From Clostridia bacterium (GTDB taxonomy: Bacteria; Bacillota; Clostridia; Christensenellales; Borkfalkiaceae): 64,000 nt of DNA. The position numbers and the translations under genes were made by a program. Of the stretch, positions 25,630-35,420 are shown in pieces. How positions within the stretch are numbered: the stretch's first letter is position 1; the number at the start of each line of letters is the position of its first letter. The notes below the pieces were generated by a model, which was not told the origin of the DNA, made no database searches, and saw only the letters and a program-made list of their open reading frames with translations. The stretch lies in NCBI GenBank assembly GCA_017465145.1, contig JAFTWU010000009.1:124001-188000 (forward strand). Reading direction: 5' to 3'.

Positions 25630-26040
25630 ATGTACGGAAAAGTAAGTCGTGCGGATAGGCTTAACGCTGAATTCCGCAAAGAAATTTACGAAATAATAAC
25701 AAAAAAATTAAAAAACCCTTTAATTACGGGTATGGTTTCTATACTTCGCGTGGACACAAGCAAAGATTTATCCCACGCGAAAGTATACGTAAGCGTTTTT
25801 GCTAGTAACGAAGAAAAGCGTAAAACCACCTTTGAAGCAATTAAAGGGGACGCTAAAAAAATCAGGTATGAACTTGCGCGCGTTATCCGTGCAAGAACTG
25901 TGCCCGAACTTCACTTCTTTTTAGACGATTCTATGGAATACAGCGCTAAAATGAACAAACTTTTTAACGATATTAAAAAGCAAGAAGAAGAAAAAGCAAA
26001 CTCTACCGCGGTAAAAACCGAAGATAATAACCAAGGCTAA
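25630..26040 (+). CDS. rbfA: 30S ribosome-binding factor A
   Basis: 136 aa KH-fold protein needed for 16S rRNA 5'-end maturation and cold growth. It matches RADRLNAEFRKEIYEIIT, VSILRVDTSKDLSHAKVYVS and VPELHFFLDDSMEYSAKMN. It starts 4 bp after infB and extends with a short acidic tail. Confidence 0.96.
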   Translation: MYGKVSRADRLNAEFRKEIYEIITKKLKNPLITGMVSILRVDTSKDLSHAKVYVSVFASNEEKRKTTFEAIKGDAKKIRYELARVIRARTVPELHFFLDDSMEYSAKMNKLFNDIKKQEEEKANSTAVKTEDNNQG

Positions 26041-26057
26041 AGGGTAGAGAAAGAAAT

Positions 26058-27020
26058 TTGGCAGTTATGGAATTAAAATTAATAGCGGAAAAATTAAAAA
26101 AAGAAAGAAAGATTGCGCTTTTTTGTCACGTTAGACCTGACGGGGACACTATAGGCGCGTCTTTTGCGTTAAAGCACGGTTTAGAATATTTCGGCATACC
26201 CACCGACGTTTATTGCGACGATATTCTCCCTGAAAGATTTGATTTTATCTTGCAAGGCGAAACGGTTAAAAATACACTCTCTTGCGGTGAATATTCCGCC
26301 CTTGTTAGCGTTGACTGTGCCGACGTAACTAGACTTGGCGCTTTTACCGAAGAATTTTTATCCTTTAAGAACACCTATAATATAGACCACCACGTTTCAA
26401 ACAATCGCTATGCAAAAATAAATTACGTTGTGGATAAATCGGCAAATTGCCAAAACGTTTACGATTTGTTAATGGAAATGAACTATCCGTTAGAAGAAAA
26501 AGTCGCTAATTTTTTAGCGATGGGGCTTTGCACGGATACGGGTGCTTTCCGCCACAAAAACGTTACCGCGGAAACCCTTTTTACCGCGTCTAAACTTGTC
26601 GAAGCGGGTGCAGATTTAAATAAAATTTGCTTTTATATGTTTACCCGTCAATCTAAAGAAAGGGCACGCCTTTTCGGTATCACTATGCAAAAGATACGCT
26701 ATTATTTAGAAGGTAAGTTCGCAGTTGCTATAACCACGCTAGCTGACGTTGAAAAAAGCGGTGCAAACCCCGATGAAACTGAAGGGTTTATCGACTTCGT
26801 TATGGGTATTAAAGGTGTAGAAGTTGGCGCTTGCCTATTAGAAATGGCACCCGATAAATTTAAGGTAAGTTTGCGTTCTAAAGGTGCAGACGTAAGCGGT
26901 GTTGCAAGCACTTTTGGTGGTGGTGGACACACTCTTGCAAGCGGTTGCCGTATCAACGCTCCGTTAGAAGAAGTTGTTGATAAACTAACTTTTACGGTAA
27001 GTAGATATTTGCCAGAATAA
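26058..27020 (+). CDS. nrnA: Bifunctional oligoribonuclease/pAp phosphatase (DHH/DHHA1)
   Basis: Degrades nanoRNA oligonucleotides and dephosphorylates pAp. 320 aa. DHH domain: HVRPDGDTIGASFAL, SVDCADVTRLG, NIDHHVSNNRYA and GLCTDTGAF. DHHA1 domain: VSLRSKGADVSGVAS and FGGGGHTLASGC. The start at TTG 26058 follows AAAGGGTAGAG. An ATG three codons on (26067) is possible but further from that site. rbfA-nrnA-truB is a common Firmicutes order. Confidence 0.94.
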   Translation: MAVMELKLIAEKLKKERKIALFCHVRPDGDTIGASFALKHGLEYFGIPTDVYCDDILPERFDFILQGETVKNTLSCGEYSALVSVDCADVTRLGAFTEEFLSFKNTYNIDHHVSNNRYAKINYVVDKSANCQNVYDLLMEMNYPLEEKVANFLAMGLCTDTGAFRHKNVTAETLFTASKLVEAGADLNKICFYMFTRQSKERARLFGITMQKIRYYLEGKFAVAITTLADVEKSGANPDETEGFIDFVMGIKGVEVGACLLEMAPDKFKVSLRSKGADVSGVASTFGGGGHTLASGCRINAPLEEVVDKLTFTVSRYLPE

Positions 27021-27089
27021 ACTTTTAACGTTTGTATCTATCAAAACCCCGCAGTAAATAAAAATGCAAAAAAATAAAAGGCTTTAATT

Positions 27090-27938
27090 ATGAAAGGCTT
27101 TATAAATATCATTAAGCCCAAGGGTATGAGTTCTGCTTACGCCGTTGGTGCAGTTAAACACAAATTAAAAGTACCGTGTGGTCATATGGGCACGCTAGAC
27201 CCTATGGCATCGGGAATTTTACCGATAGGCATTGGCAAAACGTCAAGGCTTTTTCAGTTTTTACTAGATAAAAACAAAACTTACGAAGCGGTTTTCCGTT
27301 TCGGCGCGTTAACCGATACGCTAGATATAACGGGCACGGTTACAATGGACGGTGGAACAATCCCCACCGAAGAGCAAATCAAGGCGATTTTGCCAAATTT
27401 TATAGGCGAAATTGAACAAGTTCCCCCTAACTATTCGGCAAAATGTATAGACGGCAAGCGCGGTTACGAACTTGCAAGGCGGGGTGTAGAATTTAGTTTA
27501 CCCGCCAAAAAGGTAACCATATTAAATATTGAATATTTAGGCAAAAAAAGTGAAACGGACTTTGCCTTTAAAATAGACTGCAAGGGCGGAACTTATATCC
27601 GTTCACTTGCACGCGATATAGGTATTGCACTTAATACTTATTGTATTATGGCGGAACTTGACCGTACCGCTTGCGGTGTGTTTACCTATGAAAACGGCGT
27701 TTCCGTTGAAGAATTTAAGGCGTCTAATACCGCGCAAGACTTTTTGCTTGCACCCGATATTGCCATCGACTATCCTAAACTAGTTTTAACGGGCGAACAA
27801 GCGCAAAAGATTTTAGACGGTGTGTTTTTAAATTACGGCTTTAAAAACGGCGTTTACAGGGTATATAATCAAAGCGAATTTTGGGGCGTTGGCGAAGCGA
27901 AAAACGGCGTTCTTAAAATTAAGGCTTACGTAAGATAA
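27090..27938 (+). CDS. truB: tRNA pseudouridine(55) synthase
   Basis: Makes pseudouridine 55 in the T-loop of tRNAs. 282 aa. It shows INIIKPKGMSSAYAV, the catalytic block GHMGTLDPMASGILPIGIGK (Asp in TLDPMA), FRFGALTDTLDITG and GGTYIRSLARDIG. The C-terminal PUA-like extension is short. Preceded by a weak AAAGGCTTTAATT leader with no perfect ribosome binding site. Followed closely by ribF. Confidence 0.96.
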   Translation: MKGFINIIKPKGMSSAYAVGAVKHKLKVPCGHMGTLDPMASGILPIGIGKTSRLFQFLLDKNKTYEAVFRFGALTDTLDITGTVTMDGGTIPTEEQIKAILPNFIGEIEQVPPNYSAKCIDGKRGYELARRGVEFSLPAKKVTILNIEYLGKKSETDFAFKIDCKGGTYIRSLARDIGIALNTYCIMAELDRTACGVFTYENGVSVEEFKASNTAQDFLLAPDIAIDYPKLVLTGEQAQKILDGVFLNYGFKNGVYRVYNQSEFWGVGEAKNGVLKIKAYVR

Positions 27939-27951
27939 TTAAGGAATATTT

Positions 27952-28851
27952 ATGGCAGATTTGATTGGCAAAACGCCCACGGTAATTGCGCTAGGATACT
28001 TTGATAGCGTTCATATCGGGCACCAAAAAGTTATAAATAAAGCGTTAACCGTTGCGGAAAATTTATCTGCAAAAACGGTAGTTTTCACCTTTAACGGAGA
28101 CCTTAAAAGCGCACTCTACGGCTCTTTAGAAGGTTGCGTTTACACGGTGAACGAACGCGAATATATCCTTGCCGACCTAGGTGTTAACGAAATGCTTTCA
28201 GCACCCGTAAGCAAGGCTTTTTTGTCAAAGGGTAAGCGCGCTTTTTTAAATTATATAAATAAAAATTACGACGTTAAAGCATACGTTTGCGGTAACGATT
28301 ACCGCTTTGGAAATAAGGGCTGTGGCGACGTTAAGTATCTTAAAAAATACGCTAAAGCCCACGGTCAAAACGTCGTTATCGTAGATACCGTTTTATCAAA
28401 CGGTAAAAAGATTGCCACCACCGAAATTAAAAAACTTTTAATTAACGGTGAAATTGAAAAGGCAAACCAACTGCTTGGCAGGGCGTATTCGGTAACGGGC
28501 ACCGTTTTTAAGGATAGAAGCGTTGGTGCAAGCCTTGGTTTTCCCACGGTAAACATAGGTGTTTCAAACGAAAAACTCTCATTTAAAAAGGGGGTTTATG
28601 CGGGGCACGTTTACGTTGACGGCAAAAAGCATACCGCCGTTATAAACTATGGCGCAAGACCAACTTTTAATCTTGCTACTTCTCTTATAGAAGGGCATAT
28701 TTTAGATTATAGTGGCGACCTTTACGGCGCGGAATTAACCATTTATTTTGATTATTTTTTGCGCGACATTATAAAATTTAATTCAAAAGAAGACCTTATT
28801 GAAAGGCTTAAACAAGACGTAGATAAGGTAAGAGAAAAGAAAAATGATTAA
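27952..28851 (+). CDS. ribF: Bifunctional riboflavin kinase/FAD synthetase
   Basis: Converts riboflavin to FMN and FMN to FAD. 299 aa. The N-terminal nucleotidyltransferase has ALGYFDSVHIGHQKV and YVCGNDYRFGNKGCG. The C-terminal flavokinase has GRAYSVTGTVFKDRSVGASLGFPTVNI and VYAGHVYVDG. Starts 14 bp after truB with AAGGAATAT. It overlaps nfo by 8 bp. In many Bacillota rpsO follows ribF; it does not here. Confidence 0.95.
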   Translation: MADLIGKTPTVIALGYFDSVHIGHQKVINKALTVAENLSAKTVVFTFNGDLKSALYGSLEGCVYTVNEREYILADLGVNEMLSAPVSKAFLSKGKRAFLNYINKNYDVKAYVCGNDYRFGNKGCGDVKYLKKYAKAHGQNVVIVDTVLSNGKKIATTEIKKLLINGEIEKANQLLGRAYSVTGTVFKDRSVGASLGFPTVNIGVSNEKLSFKKGVYAGHVYVDGKKHTAVINYGARPTFNLATSLIEGHILDYSGDLYGAELTIYFDYFLRDIIKFNSKEDLIERLKQDVDKVREKKND

Positions 28852-29689
28852 GTTTGGACCAAGTGGAAACTCAATAGCCTTTACGATAGCGGGCAACAAA
28901 ACTAGCGAACAGTCTGCTTTATGGGTTAAAAATATGGGGCTAGATTGCTTTGAATATTCTTTCGGCAGGGGCGTTAATATGACGGACGAGCGCGCACTAT
29001 CTATCGGCAACGCATTTGCAAACGCGGGGATAGAGATAAGCGTTCACGCGCCCTATTATATCAACCTTGCTAACCCAGAAGAAGACAAGGCGAATAGCTC
29101 CTTCAACTATATAATTGATTCTGCAAAAAAGGCAAAACTTTTAGGTGGCAAGCGCATAGTTTTTCACCCCGCAAGCCAAGGAAAGTTAGATAGAGAAACT
29201 GCCGTTAACCTTACGATAGAAAGGCTTAAACACCTAACGGATATAGTTTATCAACAAGGCTTAGACGATATGATTTTTTGCCCCGAAACTATGGGTAAAC
29301 TTGCCCAAATAGGCACTATAGAAGAAATTACTTCTTTTTGCGCCATAGATAACATTTACACCCCTTGCGTAGATTTTGGACACGTTAACGCTAGAGAGCA
29401 AGGCAGTCTTAAAACCACGCTTGACTATCAAGACCGCCTAGATTATATGACGGATAAACTAGGGCACGATAGGGTAAAGAACTTCCATATCCATTTTTCA
29501 AAAATAGAGTACACTATCAAGGGAGAAGTTCGCCACCTAACCTTTGAAGATAAGGTTTATGGGCCGGACTTTACACCCCTTGCAATCGCACTAAAAGAGC
29601 GCAAACTTACGCCTTATATAATTTGCGAATCGGCAGGTACGCAAGATATAGACGCCCTTAATATGAAAAACATTTATAATAGTATATAA
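28844..29689 (+). CDS. nfo: Endonuclease IV-type AP endonuclease
   Basis: TIM-barrel metalloenzyme that cuts DNA at abasic sites in base excision repair. 281 aa. Likely metal ligands lie in SVHAPYY, VFHPAS, CPETMGK, CVDFGHVNAR, HIHFSK and ICESAG, matching the AP endonuclease family 2 pattern. The start overlaps ribF. It differs at some positions from E. coli Nfo, so a distinct Nfo subfamily is possible, but the full ligand set is present. Confidence 0.88.
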   Translation: MIKFGPSGNSIAFTIAGNKTSEQSALWVKNMGLDCFEYSFGRGVNMTDERALSIGNAFANAGIEISVHAPYYINLANPEEDKANSSFNYIIDSAKKAKLLGGKRIVFHPASQGKLDRETAVNLTIERLKHLTDIVYQQGLDDMIFCPETMGKLAQIGTIEEITSFCAIDNIYTPCVDFGHVNAREQGSLKTTLDYQDRLDYMTDKLGHDRVKNFHIHFSKIEYTIKGEVRHLTFEDKVYGPDFTPLAIALKERKLTPYIICESAGTQDIDALNMKNIYNSI

Positions 29690-29714
29690 GTGTTAATCTA
29701 TTTTCACTATTAAC

Positions 29715-29743
29715 TTGACTATTTGTCTAATGTTTGGTACAAT
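29715..29743 (+). promoter_or_regulatory. Sigma-A promoter giving a leaderless Xaa-Pro peptidase mRNA
   Basis: TTGACT, 17-bp spacer, TACAAT. The ATG at 29752 is only 8 nt after the -10 hexamer, so transcription would begin at or within a base or two of the start codon. Confidence 0.75.
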
Positions 29744-29751
29744 ATATCCGT

Positions 29752-30792
29752 ATGAGCAAAAACCTTAAATTAGGTAAAAAAACCGCCCTACTTTTAACGG
29801 GCAAAACGGACAGGCTATACTATTCGGGCATAAATTTAGACGAAGGTATAGTTGTTAAAACTGATAAAAGCGTTACCCTTTTTACCGACGCGCGCTATTT
29901 TGGCGCATACCAAAGTCAAGCGGAAAGTAACGGCGTTGACCTAAGGCTTTATAAAGGGTATAGCGACCTAAAAGCGTTTTTTAAGGAAAACAAGATTAAA
30001 AAAGTTTTCTTAAACTATAACGTAACCACGGTTAGCGAACTTATAAATATAAAAAAACAAGGCGTTTTAGTTTCTAACGGTGCAAGCCTTATCGCAAAAG
30101 ACCGCGAAATTAAAAGCGATAAAGAACTATCCCTTATATTAAAAGGGTGTGAAATAACCTTTAAGGCGCTTGAAAAAACCTTGCCTAAAATTAAAGCGGG
30201 CGTAACCGAAAAACAAATTGCCACTTTAATTGAAAAAGAAATGATGAGTTTAGGTGCGGAAGGCACGGCTTTTGATAGTATCGTTGCTTTTGGCGTTAAC
30301 TCTGCAATTCCCCATCACGAAACGGGTGATACGGTATTAAAAGAAAATCAAGTGGTTTTAATTGATATCGGCGCAAAATATAAAGGGTATTCTGCTGACC
30401 TTACTAGAACTTATTTTTACGGCAAACCAGACGATACGTTTATTGAAAGATATAACGCCGTTTTAACGGCTAACGAAAAGGTGGAAAAGGAAATTTCCGT
30501 TGGCATCTTGGGTAAACGGGCAGACGCTATTGCAAGAGAATATTTGAAAGGGCAAAACCTTGATAAATATTTTACCCACTCTTTAGGGCACGGCTTAGGG
30601 CTTGATATTCACGAAAGTCCCACGCTATCGCCAAAGGGTGAAACGCCCCTTTCAAACGATATGGCGTTTACTATAGAGCCGGGCGTATATTTTGACAATG
30701 AATACGGCATAAGGATAGAAGACACCGTATATCTAAGTAACGGCACGCTTTTTAGGGCGTATACCGATGATAAAGGCTTAAAAACCTTATAA
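29752..30792 (+). CDS. M24-family aminopeptidase P (Xaa-Pro peptidase)
   Basis: Cleaves N-terminal residues preceding proline in peptides. 346 aa. The N-terminal creatinase-like domain includes KTALLLTGKTDRLYYSG. The C-terminal pita-bread domain has metal ligands in VLIDIGAKYKGYSADLTRT (two Asp), HSLGHGLGLDIHE (His), FTIEPGVYF (Glu) and GIRIEDT (Glu). I place the start at ATG 29752; the upstream in-frame TTG at 29734 lies inside the promoter. There is no ribosome binding site, so translation is probably leaderless. efp follows on the same strand, an order often seen in Firmicutes. Confidence 0.92.
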   Translation: MSKNLKLGKKTALLLTGKTDRLYYSGINLDEGIVVKTDKSVTLFTDARYFGAYQSQAESNGVDLRLYKGYSDLKAFFKENKIKKVFLNYNVTTVSELINIKKQGVLVSNGASLIAKDREIKSDKELSLILKGCEITFKALEKTLPKIKAGVTEKQIATLIEKEMMSLGAEGTAFDSIVAFGVNSAIPHHETGDTVLKENQVVLIDIGAKYKGYSADLTRTYFYGKPDDTFIERYNAVLTANEKVEKEISVGILGKRADAIAREYLKGQNLDKYFTHSLGHGLGLDIHESPTLSPKGETPLSNDMAFTIEPGVYFDNEYGIRIEDTVYLSNGTLFRAYTDDKGLKTL

Positions 30793-30806
30793 AAACAAAT
30801 GTAAAC

Positions 30807-30828
30807 AAAGCAAAAAATTGCTTTTTAA
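30807..30828 (+). terminator. Short hairpin after the peptidase gene
   Basis: AAAGCAA and TTGCTTT with an A4 loop and T tract. Weak, possibly a partial terminator before efp. Confidence 0.5.
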
Positions 30829-30872
30829 TAAACTAAAAAACATAGAAAAACTTTTTTCAAGGAGAAACATTT

Positions 30873-31433
30873 ATGATTTCAGCAGGCGATTTTAGAAAGG
30901 GCGTAACCTTTGAATACGAAGGTAAAATCTACACTATCGTAGACTTCCAACACGTTAAACCCGGTAAGGGCGCAGAGTTCGTTAGAACTAAGATGAAAGA
31001 AGTTGTAGACGGCATAGTTTTAGAAAAAACTTGGAACCCCACCGAAAAACTTCAAGAAGCACACATCGAAACCAGAAATATGACCTATTCTTACAACGAT
31101 GGCGAACTTTACTACTTTATGGACCAAGATTTTAACCTTGTTCCCCTAAACTACGACCAAGTTGAAGAAGCGTTAAAATGGATTAAAGAAAACGATAACG
31201 TTATCGTAAAATTCTATAAAGGTTCAGCATTCTCAGTTGACTGCGAAAACTTCGTAACCTTACGCGTTATCGAAAGTGACCCCTCAGTTAAGGGCAACAC
31301 CGCAACTAACGCTACTAAAGACGCTGTTTTAGAAACGGGTGTTAAAATTCAAGTTCCCATGTTCGTTAACGAAGGTGAACTTATCAGGGTTGACACCAGA
31401 ACGGGCGAATACATGGAACGTGTAAAAGGCTAA
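30873..31433 (+). CDS. efp: Elongation factor P
   Basis: Relieves ribosome stalling at polyproline stretches. 186 aa, three beta-barrel domains. The tip loop is [10 protein letters not shown] with Lys32 as the likely modification site. No modification enzyme is encoded nearby. The C-terminus has the family signature ([38 protein letters not shown]). Strong AAGGAG ribosome binding site. Confidence 0.97.
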   Translation: MISAGDFRKGVTFEYEGKIYTIVDFQHVKPGKGAEFVRTKMKEVVDGIVLEKTWNPTEKLQEAHIETRNMTYSYNDGELYYFMDQDFNLVPLNYDQVEEALKWIKENDNVIVKFYKGSAFSVDCENFVTLRVIESDPSVKGNTATNATKDAVLETGVKIQVPMFVNEGELIRVDTRTGEYMERVKG

Positions 31434-31443
31434 ACTATAACTT

Positions 31444-31480
31444 TGCCCGCTTTTATATGTTAAAGGCGGGCATTTTTATT
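31444..31480 (+). terminator. Intrinsic terminator after efp
   Basis: TGCCCGC...AAAGGCGGGCA hairpin followed by a T-rich tract. Confidence 0.85.
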
Positions 31481-31576
31481 TTTTACAGTATATCGTAATT
31501 TAATTTTTACGGCATACGGCTTTATATTTTTTATAGAAGAAACGTTAAGTCAAGCAAATAATTAAAGGTAAGTTAA

Positions 31577-32314
31577 TTGAAAACGGCACTAATTACGGGC
31601 GCAAGCGGTGCAATAGGAAAGGCTATTGCCAAAACCTTTTTAGAAAAGGGTTATTTTGTAATTGCGCAATACAATAGCGATATAGACGGTATAAATTCCC
31701 TTAAAAACTACGCGTTAGAAAAGGGTTTTTTAGACTATTTATTTACCGTTCAAGCAGATTTTAACGATAGCGCGTCTATCGAAGAAATGCTGTCTATAGT
31801 CAACAAAAGTTTTAAGCGTATAGACGTTTTGGTTAACAATGCTGGCATAGACCTTTATAAACTTGTAACCGACACTAGCGATTTAGAATTTGACACCGCC
31901 TTTAGCGTAAACGTTAAATCGGCGTTTAAAATTACTAAAGCACTTCTTCCCGCAATGATATCTAAGGGACAAGGCAACGTAATTTTTATATCTTCCATCC
32001 TTGGCGAAAAGGGTGGCAGTATGGAAACGGTATATTCTTTAACCAAATCCGCACTTATCGGTTTTAGCAAGGCGTTATCTAAAGAAGTGGGAATTTCAGG
32101 CGTGCGCGTAAACTGTGTATGCCCGGGCGTTATTGATACCCCTATGAACTCTCGCTTTACTAAAGAAGAGATGCAAGACTTAATTGAAAGAACGGCGCTA
32201 AATAGGGTTGGTACACCAGAAGAAGTTGCATCGGTAGTTTACTTTCTAGCAAGTGACGACGCAAGTTTTATAACGGGGCAAACTATAACGGTAGACGGCA
32301 ACTTTACCGTATAG
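31577..32314 (+). CDS. FabG-like SDR (3-oxoacyl-ACP reductase family)
   Basis: 245 aa classical SDR with TGASGAIGKAIAKTF, NNAGID, the catalytic Ser in ISSILGEKGG, YSLTK, CPGVIDTPMN and the C-terminal ITGQTITVDGNF of the FabG group. It may be the fatty acid synthesis reductase or a paralogue. No other fab genes are nearby, so I leave the gene symbol open. The start is TTG 31577 behind AAAGGTAAG. Confidence 0.85.
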   Translation: MKTALITGASGAIGKAIAKTFLEKGYFVIAQYNSDIDGINSLKNYALEKGFLDYLFTVQADFNDSASIEEMLSIVNKSFKRIDVLVNNAGIDLYKLVTDTSDLEFDTAFSVNVKSAFKITKALLPAMISKGQGNVIFISSILGEKGGSMETVYSLTKSALIGFSKALSKEVGISGVRVNCVCPGVIDTPMNSRFTKEEMQDLIERTALNRVGTPEEVASVVYFLASDDASFITGQTITVDGNFTV

Positions 32315-32484
32315 AAAAGTTATTTAGAGTTTTTTATTTGTCCATATAAAATTTGTTTATATCCTTTTTATATAAATTTTGCTAAATTAAAAGGCGAAAA
32401 ACGATAGTAAATATCTAGCGAAATCGCTATACGATATTAAAGGGATAAAAGGGCGCGATATAACTAAAACTAAACTCTAAAACC

Positions 32485-32513
32485 TTGAAAAATTTTTAAG
32501 TTTATAGTATAAT
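32485..32513 (+). promoter_or_regulatory. Sigma-A promoter for purA
   Basis: TTGAAA, 17-bp spacer, TATAAT, with a ~40-nt leader before the purA ribosome binding site. The stretch 32315-32484 upstream is AT-rich, with only a small TAGCGA-AA-TCGCTA hairpin and no clear riboswitch. Confidence 0.75.
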
Positions 32514-32561
32514 TTTTAAGTAATAAAAAAGGCGCGGATATTAGCGCGTTAAGGAGAGAAA

Positions 32562-33833
32562 ATGTTAACAGCAATTACCGGTATTAACTGGGGTGACGAA
32601 GGCAAAGGCAGAATGGTAGACTTACTTAGTAGCGATTACGACGTAGTAGTTCGTTACCAAGGTGGCAACAACGCAGGTCATACCGTTATTAACGAAAAGG
32701 GTAAGTTCATCTTAAACCTATTACCATCTGGCATTTTACGTGAAGAAGTTGTAAACGTAATGGGCAACGGTATGGTTGTTGATATTAAACACTTGGTTGA
32801 AGAAATGGGTAGACTTCGCGACGGTGGTATCACCATTACCCCCGACAACCTTAAAATAAGCGACAAGGCTGTAATTTGCATGCCTTACCACGTTTTACTT
32901 GACTGCTTAGAAGAAAACCGTCTTGCAGACAAAAAGTTCGGTTCAACCCGCCGTGGTATCGCACCCGTTTACAGCGATAAATATATGAAAAAGGCTATCC
33001 GTATGGGCGAACTTCGTGATTACGACAAGTTAAAATCTCGCCTTGCTGATATTTTAGAATGGAAGAGCTTAACGGTAGAAAAAGTTTACGGCGACAAGGC
33101 ATTAGTTTTAGATGAAATGATGGCGCATATTCAAAAATACGGCGACGTTCTTCGTCCCTTTATTTGCGATACTTCACTTTATCTTAACAATGCTCAAAAA
33201 GACGGCAAAAAGATTATGTTCGAAGCGCAACTTGGCGCTCTTCGTGATATCGACTTCGGTATCTATCCTTACACAAGTTCATCAAACTCTATCGCAGCAT
33301 ACGCACCTATCGGCGCAGGCGTTCCTAACCTTAAATTAGATTTGTCTATCGGTATTATGAAGGCATATTCAACCTGCGTTGGTGAAGGTCCTTTCACCGC
33401 TGAATATTTTGGCGACAAGGCAGAAGCGCTCCGCAAGGCTGGTGGCGAATACGGTGCGGCAACCGGCAGACCCCGTAGAGTTGGTCCGTTTGACGTAGTA
33501 GCGTCTAAATACGGTATAAGAATGCAAGGTGCAGATGAAATTGCACTTACCAAACTAGACGTTTTATCAGAATTTGATGAAATTGAAATTTGCGTTGCTT
33601 ACGAACTTGACGGCAAGACTATCACAGACTTCCCCTTCACAACCGACCTAGACGCTTGCAAACCCGTTCTTAAAACTGTTAAGGGTTGGAAATGCGACAT
33701 AAGTGGTTGCAGAAAGAAAGAAGATTTACCCAAAGAAGCCATTGAATACGTTGAACTTTTAGAAGAACTTATCGGCTCTAAAATTAAATACGTATCCGTT
33801 GGTGCAGAACGCGAAGCATATATCATTTTATAA
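32562..33833 (+). CDS. purA: Adenylosuccinate synthetase
   Basis: Joins IMP and aspartate with GTP hydrolysis, the first committed step to AMP. 423 aa, normal length. It shows GINWGDEGKGRMVDLL (GTP loop), RYQGGNNAGHTV, STRRGIAPVYSDK, GPFTAEYFG and ATGRPRRVGPFD. Strong AAGGAG ribosome binding site and strongly biased codons. Single-gene unit with its own promoter and terminator. Confidence 0.97.
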   Translation: MLTAITGINWGDEGKGRMVDLLSSDYDVVVRYQGGNNAGHTVINEKGKFILNLLPSGILREEVVNVMGNGMVVDIKHLVEEMGRLRDGGITITPDNLKISDKAVICMPYHVLLDCLEENRLADKKFGSTRRGIAPVYSDKYMKKAIRMGELRDYDKLKSRLADILEWKSLTVEKVYGDKALVLDEMMAHIQKYGDVLRPFICDTSLYLNNAQKDGKKIMFEAQLGALRDIDFGIYPYTSSSNSIAAYAPIGAGVPNLKLDLSIGIMKAYSTCVGEGPFTAEYFGDKAEALRKAGGEYGAATGRPRRVGPFDVVASKYGIRMQGADEIALTKLDVLSEFDEIEICVAYELDGKTITDFPFTTDLDACKPVLKTVKGWKCDISGCRKKEDLPKEAIEYVELLEELIGSKIKYVSVGAEREAYIIL

Positions 33834-33845
33834 TAACGTAAAATC

Positions 33846-33878
33846 AAAAGGGGGCGGTAAATATCGCCCCCGTTTGTA
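33846..33878 (+). terminator. Intrinsic terminator after purA
   Basis: GGGGGCG and CGCCCCC stem with an 8-nt loop, flanked by A4 and GTTTG. Confidence 0.8.
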
Positions 33879-33904
33879 ATAATAGGCTATTGATAACAAG
33901 TATA

Positions 33905-35404
33905 ATGAAAAGACAAAGTGGAATTTTAATGCCCGTGTTTTCCTTACCTAACGATTACGGTATAGGTGATTTTGGCACAACGGCTTACAACTTTATAGAC
34001 TATTTAGAAAGCGCAGGGCAAAGCCTATGGCAAACCTTACCCTTGGTGCAAACGGGGTACGGTAATTCGCCCTATTCTTCGGTGTGTTCATATTCTTTTA
34101 ACCCCTATTTTATAAGCCCAGAACTTTTGGTTAAAGACGGCTTACTCACCAAAGAAGAAATAGGTTTTACGGTAACTAAAGAGTGCGATACGGTAAACTA
34201 CGGCGACCTTTACGCCGTGCGCTACCCTATGCTAAGAAGTGCTTTCGCGCGCTTTGATAAAGCCGATAAATCGTTTAAGGCGTTCATAAAAAAGGGCGAA
34301 TATTATAACTACGCGCTTTTTATGGCACTTAAATACGCGTCTGGTCAAAAACATTTTTACGAATGGGAAGATAAGTATAAATTCCGTAATGAGTCCGCTC
34401 TTAAAACGTTTGCCACCGATTATAAAGAAGAACTTCTTTTTTGGCAATTCGTTCAATTTATAGCAAAAAAACAATGGCTAGAACTTAAAAAATACGCCAA
34501 TAATAAAGGTGTAAAAATTATAGGCGACTTACCCCTTTACGTTGCGCTAGATAGCGTTGACGTGTGGGAAAACCCCGCACTTTATAAACTTAACGGGGAC
34601 TTTACACCCAAAAAAGTTGCGGGCGTACCCCCAGATTATTTTTGTGCAGACGGGCAACTTTGGGGCAACCCCGTATATGACTATGAATACCACCAAAAAG
34701 ATAATTTTTCTTGGTGGACTAACCGTATAAAGCGCACGCTAACCATATTCGACTACGTAAGAATTGACCACTTCCGCGGGCTTGATAGATACTTTGAAAT
34801 AGACTCTTTTGCCACCAATGCGCGTGTGGGCGAGTGGATAGACGTTCCTAGCGACCAATTATTTAGCGCAATTCACCAAAAGGTAAACAAAAACCGCATT
34901 ATTGCCGAAGATTTAGGCATTATCGACGACGGTGTTCGCGCCCTTCTTAAAAAGGTGGGCTATCCAGGGATGAAAATTTTATCCTTTGCTTTTAACGGAG
35001 AAAAGGACAATTTATACCTTCCACAGCATATAGATAAAAATGCGGTATGTTATACGGGCACTCACGATAACGATACCCTTGTCGGCTTGATAAACGGTAT
35101 GAGTGAATGGGACAAAAATTGCCTAATTTCAGGCGTAAAAGAAAGCCTTGATATCTTTGATATTGATTTAGAAATTGATACGACGGAAAAACTTGCAAAA
35201 GCGGTGATAGAACTTGGGTTTAAGTGCAAAGCAAACACCTTTATTTTGCCTATGCAAGACGTTCTTTTAATGGACGGAGCGTACCGCGTAAATGCACCGG
35301 GAACGGTTGGCGCGTTCAATTGGTCGATAAGGTTTTTAGAAAAAGATTTTTCAAAGAAAAGCGCAAACTATATAAAAGAACTTACCGTAAAATATAAAAG
35401 GTAA
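33905..35404 (+). CDS. malQ: 4-alpha-glucanotransferase (amylomaltase)
   Basis: Transfers maltooligosaccharide segments between alpha-1,4-glucans. GH77, 499 aa. Conserved blocks: KRQSGILMPVFSLPNDYGIG, GKSLW-like GQSLWQTLPL, GDLPLYVALDSVDVW, VAGVPPDYF, RIDHFRGLDRYFEI (nucleophile Asp region), IAEDLG (acid/base Glu) and CYTGTHDNDTL. I take ATG 33905 because family members begin M-K-R-x-SGIL. TTG 33890 is also in frame. Neither has a strong ribosome binding site. Confidence 0.93.
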   Translation: MKRQSGILMPVFSLPNDYGIGDFGTTAYNFIDYLESAGQSLWQTLPLVQTGYGNSPYSSVCSYSFNPYFISPELLVKDGLLTKEEIGFTVTKECDTVNYGDLYAVRYPMLRSAFARFDKADKSFKAFIKKGEYYNYALFMALKYASGQKHFYEWEDKYKFRNESALKTFATDYKEELLFWQFVQFIAKKQWLELKKYANNKGVKIIGDLPLYVALDSVDVWENPALYKLNGDFTPKKVAGVPPDYFCADGQLWGNPVYDYEYHQKDNFSWWTNRIKRTLTIFDYVRIDHFRGLDRYFEIDSFATNARVGEWIDVPSDQLFSAIHQKVNKNRIIAEDLGIIDDGVRALLKKVGYPGMKILSFAFNGEKDNLYLPQHIDKNAVCYTGTHDNDTLVGLINGMSEWDKNCLISGVKESLDIFDIDLEIDTTEKLAKAVIELGFKCKANTFILPMQDVLLMDGAYRVNAPGTVGAFNWSIRFLEKDFSKKSANYIKELTVKYKR

Positions 35405-35420
35405 TTTTAAGGAAAAAATT

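Noticed and set aside
32315..32484. Possible riboswitch before purA
   Set aside because: Lies upstream of the recognised promoter and shows only a small hairpin.
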